Of a stretch of DNA of 64,000 bases, positions 1 through 8,057 are shown one piece after another; within the stretch, counting starts at the first letter, position 1; each line of letters begins with the position of its first letter. Below the pieces are notes generated by a model. It did no database searches. It worked only from the letters and a program-made list of their open reading frames with translations, and was not told where the DNA came from. Position numbers and translations under genes: made by a program. The stretch lies in contig CAJXUN010000021.1 of assembly GCA_913061475.1 (NCBI GenBank), positions 1 to 64,000 on the forward strand, given 5' to 3'. Origin of the DNA: an uncultured Colwellia sp. Its GTDB lineage: Bacteria > Pseudomonadota > Gammaproteobacteria > Enterobacterales > Alteromonadaceae.

Positions 1-92
1 TAAAACGCTTTTATCTCGAACAAAATTTAACCGCGAAAGATCAACAGACCCTAGTCTAATCGTTTGATTTTTATCTTTTAATCGGAGTTTTT

Positions 93-719
93 GTGACTAA
101 AGAAAAAGTTTTTGAAGGTAGTATTCGACAAAAAAATAAAGCGATCATCTTCAATGCCGCCAAGAAAGAATTTGTCACCTATGGTTTTAAAGGTGCCTCG
201 ATTAAACGTATTGCTGAACGGGCAAACATAGCTCGGGCTAACATTCATTATTATTTTAAAGATAAAACTGATTTATACCAGCAACTGCTCAGTAGTATTA
301 TTAAAGTGTGGAATAACGACTACGATACGTTAACGGCTGATAATGAGCCTAAAGAAGTACTAAGTGCTTATATTAGAGCCAAGGTGATGCACGCTAAAAA
401 CGATCCCGATGCTTCAAGGATATTTGCCAGTGAACTGATCCATGGTGCCCCGGTATTAAATGAATATCTTAATAGCGATTTTAAAGTTTGGTTACAGAGT
501 AAAGTGGCTGTTATTGAAACTTGGATCCAACAAGGCCTCATTGATGATGTTAACCCACACCACTTATTATTTATGATTTGGAGTTCAACGCAGCATTACG
601 CTGATTTTAACGTGCAAGTCGTGGCTGCACTGAATAAAGACGCAATGAATGACGAAGACTTTGAAGCTGTGGTTGCTTCATTGACACAAATTATTCTTAA
701 AGGTTGCGGTGTTAAGTAA
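93..719 (+). CDS. RutR-like TetR-family transcriptional regulator
   Basis: This 208-residue protein is a TetR-type one-component repressor. An N-terminal helix-turn-helix lies around residues 37-56 (KRIAERANIARANIHYYF), and the ligand-binding half carries LLFMIWSSTQHYADF at about residues 158-172, a stretch nearly identical to E. coli RutR. RutR senses uracil/thymine and controls pyrimidine and purine catabolism genes. The start is GTG, with CGGAG about 6 bases upstream. No rut operon is present here. Instead a purine-type permease and an AGXT-like aminotransferase lie a few kb downstream, so a nitrogen or purine role is plausible but inferred. No RutR-type operator was recognised nearby. I am sure of the family and less sure of the ligand. 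Confidence 0.85.
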   Translation: MTKEKVFEGSIRQKNKAIIFNAAKKEFVTYGFKGASIKRIAERANIARANIHYYFKDKTDLYQQLLSSIIKVWNNDYDTLTADNEPKEVLSAYIRAKVMHAKNDPDASRIFASELIHGAPVLNEYLNSDFKVWLQSKVAVIETWIQQGLIDDVNPHHLLFMIWSSTQHYADFNVQVVAALNKDAMNDEDFEAVVASLTQIILKGCGVK

Positions 720-792
720 ATAATTTTTAGTTGTGGCACTATCGACAAATTGTTACATCACATTGAGATAACGTCGCTGTTCGAATCAATCT

Positions 793-820
793 TGACGGAT
801 GTATTATGCTTCCTATATTC
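793..820 (+). promoter_or_regulatory. Sigma70-like promoter for the leader ORF and solute-binding protein
   Basis: TTGACG at 793-798 and TATATT at 815-820 are separated by 16 bases. This places transcription start about 25 bases before the GGAGG at 844-848 and upstream of the gene at 911. The call rests on hexamer match only. Confidence 0.5.
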
Positions 821-854
821 TGGAGGGGTATATACTGACGTTTGGAGGTGTTTT

Positions 855-914
855 TTGAAAATCATTACGACAGAACTCGACGCAAATGTTATTAATTTCG
901 TGATATTAAAATGA
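855..914 (+). CDS. Putative 19-residue leader peptide, translationally coupled to the next gene
   Basis: A TTG codon at 855 follows an excellent ribosome-binding site (GGAGGTG at 844-850, spacing 6). It opens a frame of 19 codons encoding MKIITTELDANVINFVILK. Its TGA stop overlaps the ATG of the following solute-binding protein as ATGA (911-914). The ATG at 911 has no Shine-Dalgarno sequence of its own, so ribosomes terminating on the short frame could start the larger gene. The peptide resembles nothing I know. It may be only a coupling device. The alternative is that the strong GGAGG is chance and the small frame is not translated. Confidence 0.4.
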   Translation: MKIITTELDANVINFVILK

Positions 915-1615
915 AAAAAATCATTAAGGTGATGGTAATAGCCTTGGTCTTTATATTGGTTAGCGTACCAAGCTTTGCAAAAAACCATGATTTGTTAAAT
1001 TTAGTTTCACCTCATTTTCCGCCTTACAGTTATGAAGAAAATAACCAAATACTAGGTGTTGGACCCGAACTGATCAGACGCGTGTTGGCCAATACAGATA
1101 TCCCCTATAAAATAACCATGGTTGAAGATTACGGTACCGCCGTGCATGTCATAAAAGCTAAGCTGGCTGATGGTATGCTTTTGGCTTCGCAAAGTGCTGA
1201 GCGTGATGCCATTGCGGTATTTGCTAAGCCCTTAATGGTTAACAAGTGGAGCTGGTTTATTCGTAAGGACTCGGTAATTGATACGCGTTCTGCGGGGTTC
1301 AAATTACATGCAGGTATTGGTTCTATAAGAGACACAAATACGGCTAAGTGGTTAAATGAAAATGGTTACACCATTATAGCACTACCTGTGGATGCGCACT
1401 CATTAGTTGCCATGTTAAAATCACATCGTATTGATGCGGCATTTGTAGCAGATGTGGTATTTGAAAATGAGTTAAGTAAACAAGAACGAGCACAATTTAA
1501 AAAGGTGGTTGAAGTGAAAAAACCTTTTGGCCTTTACCTTAGCCGTGATTATGTCAACAACCATCCTGATGCGTTAAAGGAAATAAATCGCAGTATAGAA
1601 AAAGTCACTCGTTAA
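911..1615 (+). CDS. Periplasmic solute-binding protein, SBP_bac_3-like
   Basis: This 234-residue protein begins with a clear Sec signal peptide (MKKIIKVMVIALVFILVSVPSFA, likely cleaved after residue 23). It continues as a short type-II periplasmic binding fold of the amino-acid/polar-compound family: an HFPPYSYEENNQILGVGPELI segment near the mature N terminus and a VAMLKSHRIDAAFVAD segment near residues 166-180. No ABC permease or ATPase lies beside it, so it may be an orphan sensor-like binding protein, as is common in Alteromonadales. The substrate cannot be read from sequence. It has no Shine-Dalgarno of its own and overlaps a possible leader ORF. It converges on the SulP gene with only 10 bases between stop codons. 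Confidence 0.8.
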   Translation: MKKIIKVMVIALVFILVSVPSFAKNHDLLNLVSPHFPPYSYEENNQILGVGPELIRRVLANTDIPYKITMVEDYGTAVHVIKAKLADGMLLASQSAERDAIAVFAKPLMVNKWSWFIRKDSVIDTRSAGFKLHAGIGSIRDTNTAKWLNENGYTIIALPVDAHSLVAMLKSHRIDAAFVADVVFENELSKQERAQFKKVVEVKKPFGLYLSRDYVNNHPDALKEINRSIEKVTR

Positions 1616-1630
1616 TAACGTAATGTTATT
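1614..1630. repeat. Small inverted repeat spanning both convergent stop codons
   Basis: AATAAC (1614-1619) and GTTATT (1625-1630) form a 6-bp stem with a 5-base loop. It covers the stops of the solute-binding gene and the SulP gene. There is no U-tract, so it would be a poor terminator. Confidence 0.3.
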
Positions 1631-3239
1631 CATTTGCTATTTGTTGCTTTAAGAAGTTTAACGCATCTATTCGCGTGGCAAATACATGCTTGTTAGAAAC
1701 TTTATCGAACAAGTTTAGTTTATTAAAATCGTCACGTACTCGCTGACACATACTTGATAATAAAACTTTTCTTCCTTGAGCTTGATAGCTGACGATAATT
1801 TCTTCAATCGCGATAGTACTGGTTATACCAACAAATCGAGCATCGGCTAAGTCAATCAATAAGGTTTTATTTTCATCAGCTTTTGATACGCTCTGCTTTA
1901 ATCCGCGAGCAACGCCAAAACCAATAGGCCCCGAAATGTTCAGGAAAAGCACATTGTCATCCATGGTAGCTAATAACTCGCGTTCGGATTTTGGTAAGTG
2001 CTCAGCGCTTTTAGCGGTAAATAATTTAATATTATCTAATTGAATTTCCGATAAACGACGAATAGTCACTAGGTTAGCAATAAAAGCACCCACCAATACG
2101 GCGGTTATTAAATCGAATGCGACCGCCATAACCATAGTTGAGAGCATTAAGCCGACACTAAATAATGGAATTTGGTGTACCCGCTTAATAAAATTCCAAT
2201 CAATAATATTAATACCCACATGAGTCAATATGGCCGCTAAAACAGCGACAGGGAGGTAAGCGGTATATTCACCAGCCCACAAGACAATAGCAAGAATAAA
2301 TAAAGCATGGAGAATACCTGATAAAGGCGTTGTGCCACCAGCGCGCAGATTAGTAACCGTGCGCATTGTAGCGCCACCACCTGGTAAAGCACCAAATAAA
2401 CCGGCCATAAAATTACCTATGCCCTGACCAACAAGTTCTTGATCAGAGTCGTGTAAATCGTTGCTGATACTATCGACTGTCAATGACGTCATTAATGAGT
2501 CTAAGGTACTCAATGTTGCAATAAGTAAGGCAGATTTAACGATTTCCCCGGCTAAATTGTTATCCCAAGTTGGCAAGTTAAAGCTTGGTAGTTCGCTAGA
2601 AATAGCCCCTACCACCGGCATATCACTACCAGAAAGAAGGTAAAATAATGTTGCTCCTATTACCACAATAATACTTGCAGGCACGATACGGGTATATTTT
2701 TGTGGCCATAAAAACAACAACAATAAACAGGCCAGTCCAATAAATGTATTGGCACTATTTAACGTGGTAAATGACATTTTTAGTTCGGGTAATGGCACAC
2801 CGAAAAGCGCTTCAATTTGCGAAAGTATAATAAGCACACCAATACCTGAGGTAAAACCAGATATAACAGGGTATGAAATTAAAGTGAAATACTTACCGAG
2901 CTTAAAAAAGCCAAAAAGCATCTGGAAAACACCCGCTAAACTTACCACTGTAAACGCCAGTGCAACACCATGTTCAGGTGATTGAGCAATAAAACTGGTT
3001 AATATTGCTACCATCGCAATGGTTAAGCCGGTATTTGGCCCAGATATTTGCTGGTTTGTGCCGCCGAATATTGAGGCAAATAAACCGGTAATAATGGCAC
3101 AATAGATCCCCGCACTCGCACCGGCGCCTGATGTTACGCCAAACGCTAAGGCAAAAGGTAGCGCAACAATTGTAGATGTTAACGCACCAAAGATGTCACC
3201 TTTGATGGTTCGTCGATTAAAATGTGATAAGGAAAGCAT
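1626..3239 (-). CDS. SulP-family anion transporter with STAS domain
   Basis: This 537-residue inner-membrane protein belongs to the SulP/SLC26 family, which moves sulfate, bicarbonate or other anions. The N-terminal region carries the family pattern of hydrophobic helices (GDIFGALTSTIVALPFALAFG near residue 15, then the ISGPNTG motif). The last 110 or so residues form a STAS regulatory domain (ISGPIGFGVARGL, then LLIDLADARFVGITSTIAIEEI). Length is normal for a bacterial SulP. The substrate is not predictable, and bicarbonate uptake (BicA-like) is as likely as sulfate. It is transcribed away from the purine permease gene and has no obvious operon partner. Confidence 0.9.
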   Translation of the reverse strand: MLSLSHFNRRTIKGDIFGALTSTIVALPFALAFGVTSGAGASAGIYCAIITGLFASIFGGTNQQISGPNTGLTIAMVAILTSFIAQSPEHGVALAFTVVSLAGVFQMLFGFFKLGKYFTLISYPVISGFTSGIGVLIILSQIEALFGVPLPELKMSFTTLNSANTFIGLACLLLLFLWPQKYTRIVPASIIVVIGATLFYLLSGSDMPVVGAISSELPSFNLPTWDNNLAGEIVKSALLIATLSTLDSLMTSLTVDSISNDLHDSDQELVGQGIGNFMAGLFGALPGGGATMRTVTNLRAGGTTPLSGILHALFILAIVLWAGEYTAYLPVAVLAAILTHVGINIIDWNFIKRVHQIPLFSVGLMLSTMVMAVAFDLITAVLVGAFIANLVTIRRLSEIQLDNIKLFTAKSAEHLPKSERELLATMDDNVLFLNISGPIGFGVARGLKQSVSKADENKTLLIDLADARFVGITSTIAIEEIIVSYQAQGRKVLLSSMCQRVRDDFNKLNLFDKVSNKHVFATRIDALNFLKQQIANE

Positions 3240-3379
3240 AATGACTCAGTTAGAAATTGTTAAATAAAGGTGTTATTTTTTACGTAAATGACAAAATAAG
3301 ATTAATCGTGCATCGAATATAGTAACTTGTTATGGCACGAGGACTGAAGTATATAATAAAAAGTGTTTTCTTGACACTG

Positions 3380-3407
3380 TTGACAGGTTTTCTGTTTTAC
3401 CTATAGG
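3380..3407 (+). promoter_or_regulatory. Putative promoter of the purine permease gene
   Basis: TTGACA at 3380-3385 and TATAGG at 3402-3407 are 16 bases apart. A second TTGACA lies at 3371-3376. The call is by hexamer match only. Confidence 0.4.
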
Positions 3408-3487
3408 ATGACTAAGCTGACTGTAAAATCAGCAAATAGCGTAAGGCAATGCTAAATTGATATATCAACCACATGAGATCTACAGTT

Positions 3488-4927
3488 ATGGATGAACAAG
3501 CGAGTAGGATTGACGATAAACAGGTCAATGAATTAGGGTTTTTAGAGCGTTTTTTTAAGTTATCAGCACATAATACGACAATAAAAACTGAGCTAGTGGC
3601 GGGCCTGACAACCTTTGTCACCATGTCTTATATTATGTTTTTAAATCCTATTATTATGTCTAAAACCGGTATGCCATTTGATGGTTTATTTCTCGCAACT
3701 TGCTTGGGGGCGGCCATTGCCACTATTCTTATGGGGCTTTATGCTAATTGGCCAGTTGGGCTTGCGCCCGGTATGGGGTTGAATGCATTTTTTACTTTTT
3801 CTGTGGTCGGCGCTATGGGCTATAGTTGGGAAATTGCCCTTGGTGCAGTATTCCTCTCAGGGGTTATTTTTGTGCTAATGAGTGTAACGCGGCTTAGAGA
3901 GTGGATGCTCGATAGTATTCCCATGAGCTTGCGACTTGCCATGACCGCAGGCGTTGGCTTGTTTCTAGGTTTTATTGGTTTACGCTTTACTGGTTTGGTG
4001 GTACCAAATGCTGACAATATTGTGGCTATTGCAGACTTGACTCATTTTGGTTTTGGTGAATTCGGCCCGGAAGCACCAGCATTGGGTTTTTTAAGTTTTT
4101 TACTGATCACAGTGTTAAGCTACCGGAAAGTATTTGGCGCAGTACTTATTGGTATTGCCGTGACAACATTAGTTGCTTTTATGATGACTTGGATATTACC
4201 CTCTGACTTTTTTACTGTCTCGGAAGCCGCAAAGTCTTTTGCGCCAGTATCTGGCTTTATGAGTTACAATGGTATGTTAGCGGTACCTGATTTCTCAGCT
4301 CTGACCCCCATTTTATTCAAAGCCGATATTGCCGGAGCTTTTCAGGTGGCGTTAATTCCGGTCATAGTTACCTTCTTGTTCGTTAATATTTTTGACACTG
4401 CGGGGACGTTAATGGGTGTAGCAGAACGAGCGAATTTACAAGATAAAAACGGCAAAATTCATGGCTTAAGTAAATCGCTAAAGGCCGATTCTATTGCCTC
4501 GGTAATTGGTACGGGTTTTGGTTGTCCACCGGTTACATCTTACGTAGAGTCTGCAGCAGGGGTTGCAGTGGGGGGCCGTACAGGATTGACCGCGGTAACT
4601 ATTGGTTTGTTGTTTGCCGTAGGAATGTTCTTTTTACCCTTGGCGCAAATGTTACCAGGGTTTGCGGTTGATGGCGCGCTTATTTATGTAGCAATGCTGA
4701 TGATGAGTTCATTGAAGGGCTTGGATTGGGAAGATTTAACTGAATATGCGCCGGCGGTATGCACGGCAGTGATGATGGCATTCACTTTCTCTATTGCTAA
4801 TGGTATTGCGTTTGGGTTTATTACCTATACGGTACTGAAGGTTGGGGCCGGTAAATATAGACAAATATCAAAAGGTGTATGGGCGTTGACCGCGTTATTT
4901 ATCGCGAAATTTATTTTCTTAAATTAG
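3488..4927 (+). CDS. NCS2-type (AzgA-like) purine permease
   Basis: This roughly 479-residue polytopic membrane protein belongs to the AzgA branch of NCS2 nucleobase permeases (adenine, guanine and hypoxanthine uptake). The family signature is visible in ELVAGLTTFVTMSYIMFLNP early in the protein, in APGMGLNAFF, in FVNIFDTAGTLMGVAERA and in the SYVESAAGVAVGGRTGLTA segment. An ATG also exists at 3473, five codons upstream. I chose 3488 because a GAG lies at a workable distance before it and nothing usable lies before 3473. The neighbours include a RutR-like regulator and an AGXT-like aminotransferase, which suggests purine use as a nitrogen source. The exact base transported is unknown. Confidence 0.88.
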   Translation: MDEQASRIDDKQVNELGFLERFFKLSAHNTTIKTELVAGLTTFVTMSYIMFLNPIIMSKTGMPFDGLFLATCLGAAIATILMGLYANWPVGLAPGMGLNAFFTFSVVGAMGYSWEIALGAVFLSGVIFVLMSVTRLREWMLDSIPMSLRLAMTAGVGLFLGFIGLRFTGLVVPNADNIVAIADLTHFGFGEFGPEAPALGFLSFLLITVLSYRKVFGAVLIGIAVTTLVAFMMTWILPSDFFTVSEAAKSFAPVSGFMSYNGMLAVPDFSALTPILFKADIAGAFQVALIPVIVTFLFVNIFDTAGTLMGVAERANLQDKNGKIHGLSKSLKADSIASVIGTGFGCPPVTSYVESAAGVAVGGRTGLTAVTIGLLFAVGMFFLPLAQMLPGFAVDGALIYVAMLMMSSLKGLDWEDLTEYAPAVCTAVMMAFTFSIANGIAFGFITYTVLKVGAGKYRQISKGVWALTALFIAKFIFLN

Positions 4928-4950
4928 TCATCATTTAATAAAAAGCTAAT

Positions 4951-4989
4951 AAAAAAGCGCAAATAGTGGCTACTATTTACGCTTTTTTA
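4951..4989. terminator. Bidirectional intrinsic terminator
   Basis: AAGCG-C-AAATAGT and ACTATTT-A-CGCTT form a hairpin with loop GGCT, flanked by A-run and T-run. It serves the convergent permease and aminotransferase genes. Confidence 0.8.
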
Positions 4990-5054
4990 TTGTCTTACTT
5001 TTAACATTTAGACAAGGTAATAACGTTAAAGTTAACGTAGTTTTAAGCGCTATG

Positions 5055-6182
5055 CTAAAAATCTTGGTTTAAGGCATCTTCAAGTGCTGTTAAGCACAAG
5101 GCTATATTTTCATTTCTAGCGGCATAGCCCATGACACCGATACGCCAAGCTTTACCTGCGAAGTCTCCTAAGCCTGCGCCGATCTCTAAGTTGTAATGGT
5201 TTAATAGATAATTGCGAACTTTAGCATCGTCTATACCATCAGGAATATAAATTGCATTTAATTGCGGTAAACGTTCGGCTTTTGGCACAATAAATTTAAT
5301 CCCTAGTTTATCCAGTCCTTTCGCTAGGTTTTCATGTTGAGTTTGGTGGCGAGCCCATCGCTGCTCTAAACCTTCGTTTTGCAATTGTATTAATGATTCA
5401 TGTAAGCCATATAGCGAATTTACTGGCGCAGTATGGTGATAGCTTCGCTTGCCTTCTCCTGACCAATAGCTCATGACAAGAGATTGGTCTAAAAACCAGC
5501 TCTGCACTTGAGTTTGACGATTTTTAATCACTTGTACTGCTTTTTCACTGAAAGAAATCGGTGATAAGCCCGGCACACAAGACAAGCACTTTTGCGAGCC
5601 AGAATAAATAGCATCAATGCCCCAATCATCAACTCTGAGTTCAATACCGCCTAATGATGTTACGGCATCAACAATGCTTAAGCATTGATGCTGCTTTGCT
5701 AGTGCACACAAGGCTTTAGCATCGGATACTGCACCAGTTGATGTTTCAGCATGCACAAAAGCTAAAAACTTAGCATCTGGATTGTCGGTTAATGCCGCCG
5801 ACACCTTATCTACTTCGACTGCTCGCCCCCAAGGTGAATCAACAATAATAACCTCACCGCCAATTCGCGTGACATTTTGCACCATGCGATCGCCAAAGAC
5901 GCCATTGCGACAAACGATGACTTTATCACCGGCCTCAACTAAGTTAACAAAACACGCTTCCATACCTGCAGAGCCTGGTGCTGATAAGGCAATAGTAAAC
6001 TCGTTTTTAGTTTGAAACGCATACTGAAGTAGCGCTTTTACTTCATCCATCATCGCAACAAATAAAGGATCTAAATGACCGACAACGGGTCTTGATAATG
6101 CTGATAAAACTTCTGGACTAATGTCAGATGGGCCAGGGCCCATTAATATTCTGCGTGGTGGTTGAAATGATTGAAAGCTCAT
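5055..6182 (-). CDS. Alanine/serine-glyoxylate aminotransferase (AGXT/PucG-like)
   Basis: This class V PLP aminotransferase closely resembles AGXT/PucG enzymes, which transaminate glyoxylate with alanine, serine or ureidoglycine. Visible features are GPGPSD at the N terminus, the PLP-binding Asp in SIVDAVTSLGG, the Schiff-base Lys in YSGSQKCLS (residue 200 counted from the upstream ATG) and the YHHTAPVNSLYGLHESL segment typical of AGXT. Two in-frame ATGs exist, at 6188 and 6182. AAAGG lies 7 bases before the second but only 1 base before the first, so I start at 6182 (375 residues). It converges on the purine permease gene. A link to purine or glyoxylate metabolism is reasonable, but which amino donor is used cannot be told. 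Confidence 0.88.
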   Translation of the reverse strand: MSFQSFQPPRRILMGPGPSDISPEVLSALSRPVVGHLDPLFVAMMDEVKALLQYAFQTKNEFTIALSAPGSAGMEACFVNLVEAGDKVIVCRNGVFGDRMVQNVTRIGGEVIIVDSPWGRAVEVDKVSAALTDNPDAKFLAFVHAETSTGAVSDAKALCALAKQHQCLSIVDAVTSLGGIELRVDDWGIDAIYSGSQKCLSCVPGLSPISFSEKAVQVIKNRQTQVQSWFLDQSLVMSYWSGEGKRSYHHTAPVNSLYGLHESLIQLQNEGLEQRWARHQTQHENLAKGLDKLGIKFIVPKAERLPQLNAIYIPDGIDDAKVRNYLLNHYNLEIGAGLGDFAGKAWRIGVMGYAARNENIALCLTALEDALNQDF

Positions 6183-6223
6183 GTGCATGCCTTTAGTGGA
6201 TTAAAGCGTAAATAATGACTACG

Positions 6224-6252
6224 TTGATAACAAAACCTGTCACTTGTGTCAA
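6224..6252 (-). promoter_or_regulatory. Promoter of the aminotransferase gene
   Basis: On the minus strand TTGACA (6247-6252) and TATCAA (6224-6229) are 17 bases apart, about 40 bases before the start codon. It is a good sigma70 match. Confidence 0.6.
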
Positions 6253-6523
6253 GTTCCATGTGGGTAGGCATATTTGAAAATAGTAGCGACAAGTTACCAC
6301 TAATAAAAGGCTTTTAACTGTGCATTGAGCAAAGCTTGTCTGCGCTACTGTCAGCTAAGTCAGGGCGTATGGTAAAATTATCTTAATATTTTTCAATTGA
6401 TGATTGAACACAGATCTTTGGGTAATTAGCCGCTAAAGGCATGATCTTTTTATTTTTTATTTTTTATTTTTGATCTAGGCTAGGTATAAAACTTGGCTTT
6501 GTGTTTTAAAAACGAAAAGTACG
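6253..6523. other. Gene-free interval between the aminotransferase and yfaE
   Basis: Apart from the promoter at 6224-6252 and a low-complexity T/A run at about 6447-6475, I see no open frame with a ribosome-binding site and no clear terminator in this stretch. Confidence 0.5.
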
Positions 6524-6778
6524 CTAATCAATTTCAATAATAATATCGGAAGTCGGGTATGAACAGCAGGTGAGGATCTCATTATCACCAATAAAAGCCA
6601 GTGGAAATTGTTTATATTCAACTGTGCCTTTTTTTAACCTGCAACGACAAGCGCCACAAAATCCGTCTCGACAATGAAAGTGTGATTCAATATTCTCGCG
6701 TTCTAAGGTATTAAGGATATTTTTATCGTCATCGAGGAACGCTACATCACGTTCCTCGACAGTAATACTAAAAGACAT
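6524..6778 (-). CDS. yfaE: 2Fe-2S ferredoxin YfaE, NrdB cofactor maintenance
   Basis: This 84-residue plant-type [2Fe-2S] ferredoxin has ligands Cys36-x4-Cys41-x2-Cys44 and a fourth Cys at 71 or 72. In E. coli, YfaE reduces the diferric centre of NrdB and so maintains its tyrosyl radical. It starts 8 bases after the nrdB stop, so it is surely cotranscribed with nrdB, as in enterobacteria. Its length matches the family, and it carries extra Cys residues (46 and the 71/72 pair). Confidence 0.93.
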   Translation of the reverse strand: MSFSITVEERDVAFLDDDKNILNTLERENIESHFHCRDGFCGACRCRLKKGTVEYKQFPLAFIGDNEILTCCSYPTSDIIIEID

Positions 6779-6786
6779 AAATAGTA

Positions 6787-7917
6787 CTAAAAATCGAAGT
6801 CGTCAAAGTCGTCACTTGACACTGACGAGTCCACTTGACCAACTAAATAGCTTGAGATCTCAGTTTCTTGTGGTGCCACTTGTACGTTGTCACTGACAAG
6901 GTATGAATTCATCCAAGGTAGTGGGTTACTTTTGATATCAAATGGTGCATCAAAGCCTATTGCCGCCATACGTTGATTACTGGTGTACTCAATGTATTGT
7001 TTTAAAATAGCCGCATTAAGACCGATCATTGAACCGTCTTTAAATAAGTAATCAGCCCATTCTTTTTCTTGCTCAACCACATCCATGAAAATTTGTTTGC
7101 CTTGCTCACGTAATTCTGTGGCAATTTCTTGCATTTCTGGATCGTCTTTACCTGACATCCAGTTGTTAAGAATGTGCTGAGTACCAGTTAAATGCAATGC
7201 TTCATCACGGGCAATAAGCTTGATTATTTTTGCATTACCTTCCAGTAATTCACGTTCAGCAAAGGCGAAAGAACAAGCAAAACTGACATAAAAGCGTATG
7301 GCTTCTAAGGCATTGACCGAGCAAATAGCTAAGAATAAGCGTTCTTTTAATTTACGCTCAGTCACTTCAATGGTTTTACCGTCAACCTCGTAGCTGCCTG
7401 GACCTTGAGATTGCAACAATTGTGTGGTGATAATGACAGAATCAAAGTACTTAGCGATACTTGATGCGCGTTTTAATATCGCTGGATTAACCATGATATC
7501 GTCAAATACTTCACTTGGATCTGAAAATAGATTACGCAAAATGTGAGTATATGAACGCGAATGAATAGTCTCACTAAATGCCCATGTTTCGACCCAAGTT
7601 TCGACTTCAGGTAGTGAAACAAGTGGCAATAGAACGGCATTTACAGAACGTGCTGCCATTGAATCCAGTAGCGTTTGATATTTTAAATTAGAAATAAAAA
7701 TGTGTTTTTCTGAGTCTGTTAAGCTCTGCCAATCCGCGCGATCTTTTGAGACATCAATTTCTTCAGGACGCCAAAAGAACGATAATTGCTTTTCAATCAA
7801 CTTTTCAAACGCCATAAAACGTTGTTGATCGTATCGTGCAACATTAACACTGTTTCCCAAAAACATTGGCTCTAACAAGGCATTGTTAGGTGTTTGGTTA
7901 AACGTAGTGTACGACAT
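6787..7917 (-). CDS. nrdB: Ribonucleoside-diphosphate reductase class Ia, beta subunit
   Basis: This is the small subunit of aerobic ribonucleotide reductase and carries the diiron-tyrosyl radical. The 376-residue sequence aligns with E. coli NrdB end to end. The radical Tyr is in [11 protein letters not shown] (Tyr123, equal to mature Tyr122 of E. coli), the metal-ligand helices are in [11 protein letters not shown] and [12 protein letters not shown], and the C-terminal tail [10 protein letters not shown] docks on NrdA. The start has a strong AAGGAG 7 bases upstream. It follows nrdA by 140 bases that contain a terminator-like hairpin, which is unusual for subunits needed in equal amounts. 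Confidence 0.97.
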   Translation of the reverse strand: MSYTTFNQTPNNALLEPMFLGNSVNVARYDQQRFMAFEKLIEKQLSFFWRPEEIDVSKDRADWQSLTDSEKHIFISNLKYQTLLDSMAARSVNAVLLPLVSLPEVETWVETWAFSETIHSRSYTHILRNLFSDPSEVFDDIMVNPAILKRASSIAKYFDSVIITTQLLQSQGPGSYEVDGKTIEVTERKLKERLFLAICSVNALEAIRFYVSFACSFAFAERELLEGNAKIIKLIARDEALHLTGTQHILNNWMSGKDDPEMQEIATELREQGKQIFMDVVEQEKEWADYLFKDGSMIGLNAAILKQYIEYTSNQRMAAIGFDAPFDIKSNPLPWMNSYLVSDNVQVAPQETEISSYLVGQVDSSVSSDDFDDFDF

Positions 7918-8016
7918 TTATTTCTCCTTGAAATAGTACCGAGTCATGGTGATATTTCGTCACTTAATGGGTAATAATCTAGTTTTATAGGGGTATTACT
8001 ATGTAAATCAGCTGGC

Positions 8017-8046
8017 AAAAAAAGAGGAAAACTAGGTGTTTTCCTC
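8017..8046 (-). terminator. Intrinsic terminator between nrdA and nrdB
   Basis: On the minus strand a perfect 9-bp stem GAGGAAAAC / GTTTTCCTC with a 5-base loop (8024-8046) is followed directly by seven T (8017-8023). It lies just after the nrdA stop and before nrdB, so it could attenuate read-through into nrdB and yfaE. Confidence 0.85.
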
Positions 8047-8057
8047 CCCGTTGTGCA

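Noticed and set aside
61-92. Possible TetR operator in front of the first gene (AGAC-N4-GTCT)
   Set aside because: The dyad is only 4 bp per arm and does not match the RutR site TTGACCA-N2-TGGTCAA.
758-988. 76-codon minus-strand frame upstream of and overlapping the solute-binding gene
   Set aside because: It covers the promoter and signal-peptide region of the plus-strand gene and has no recognisable motif.
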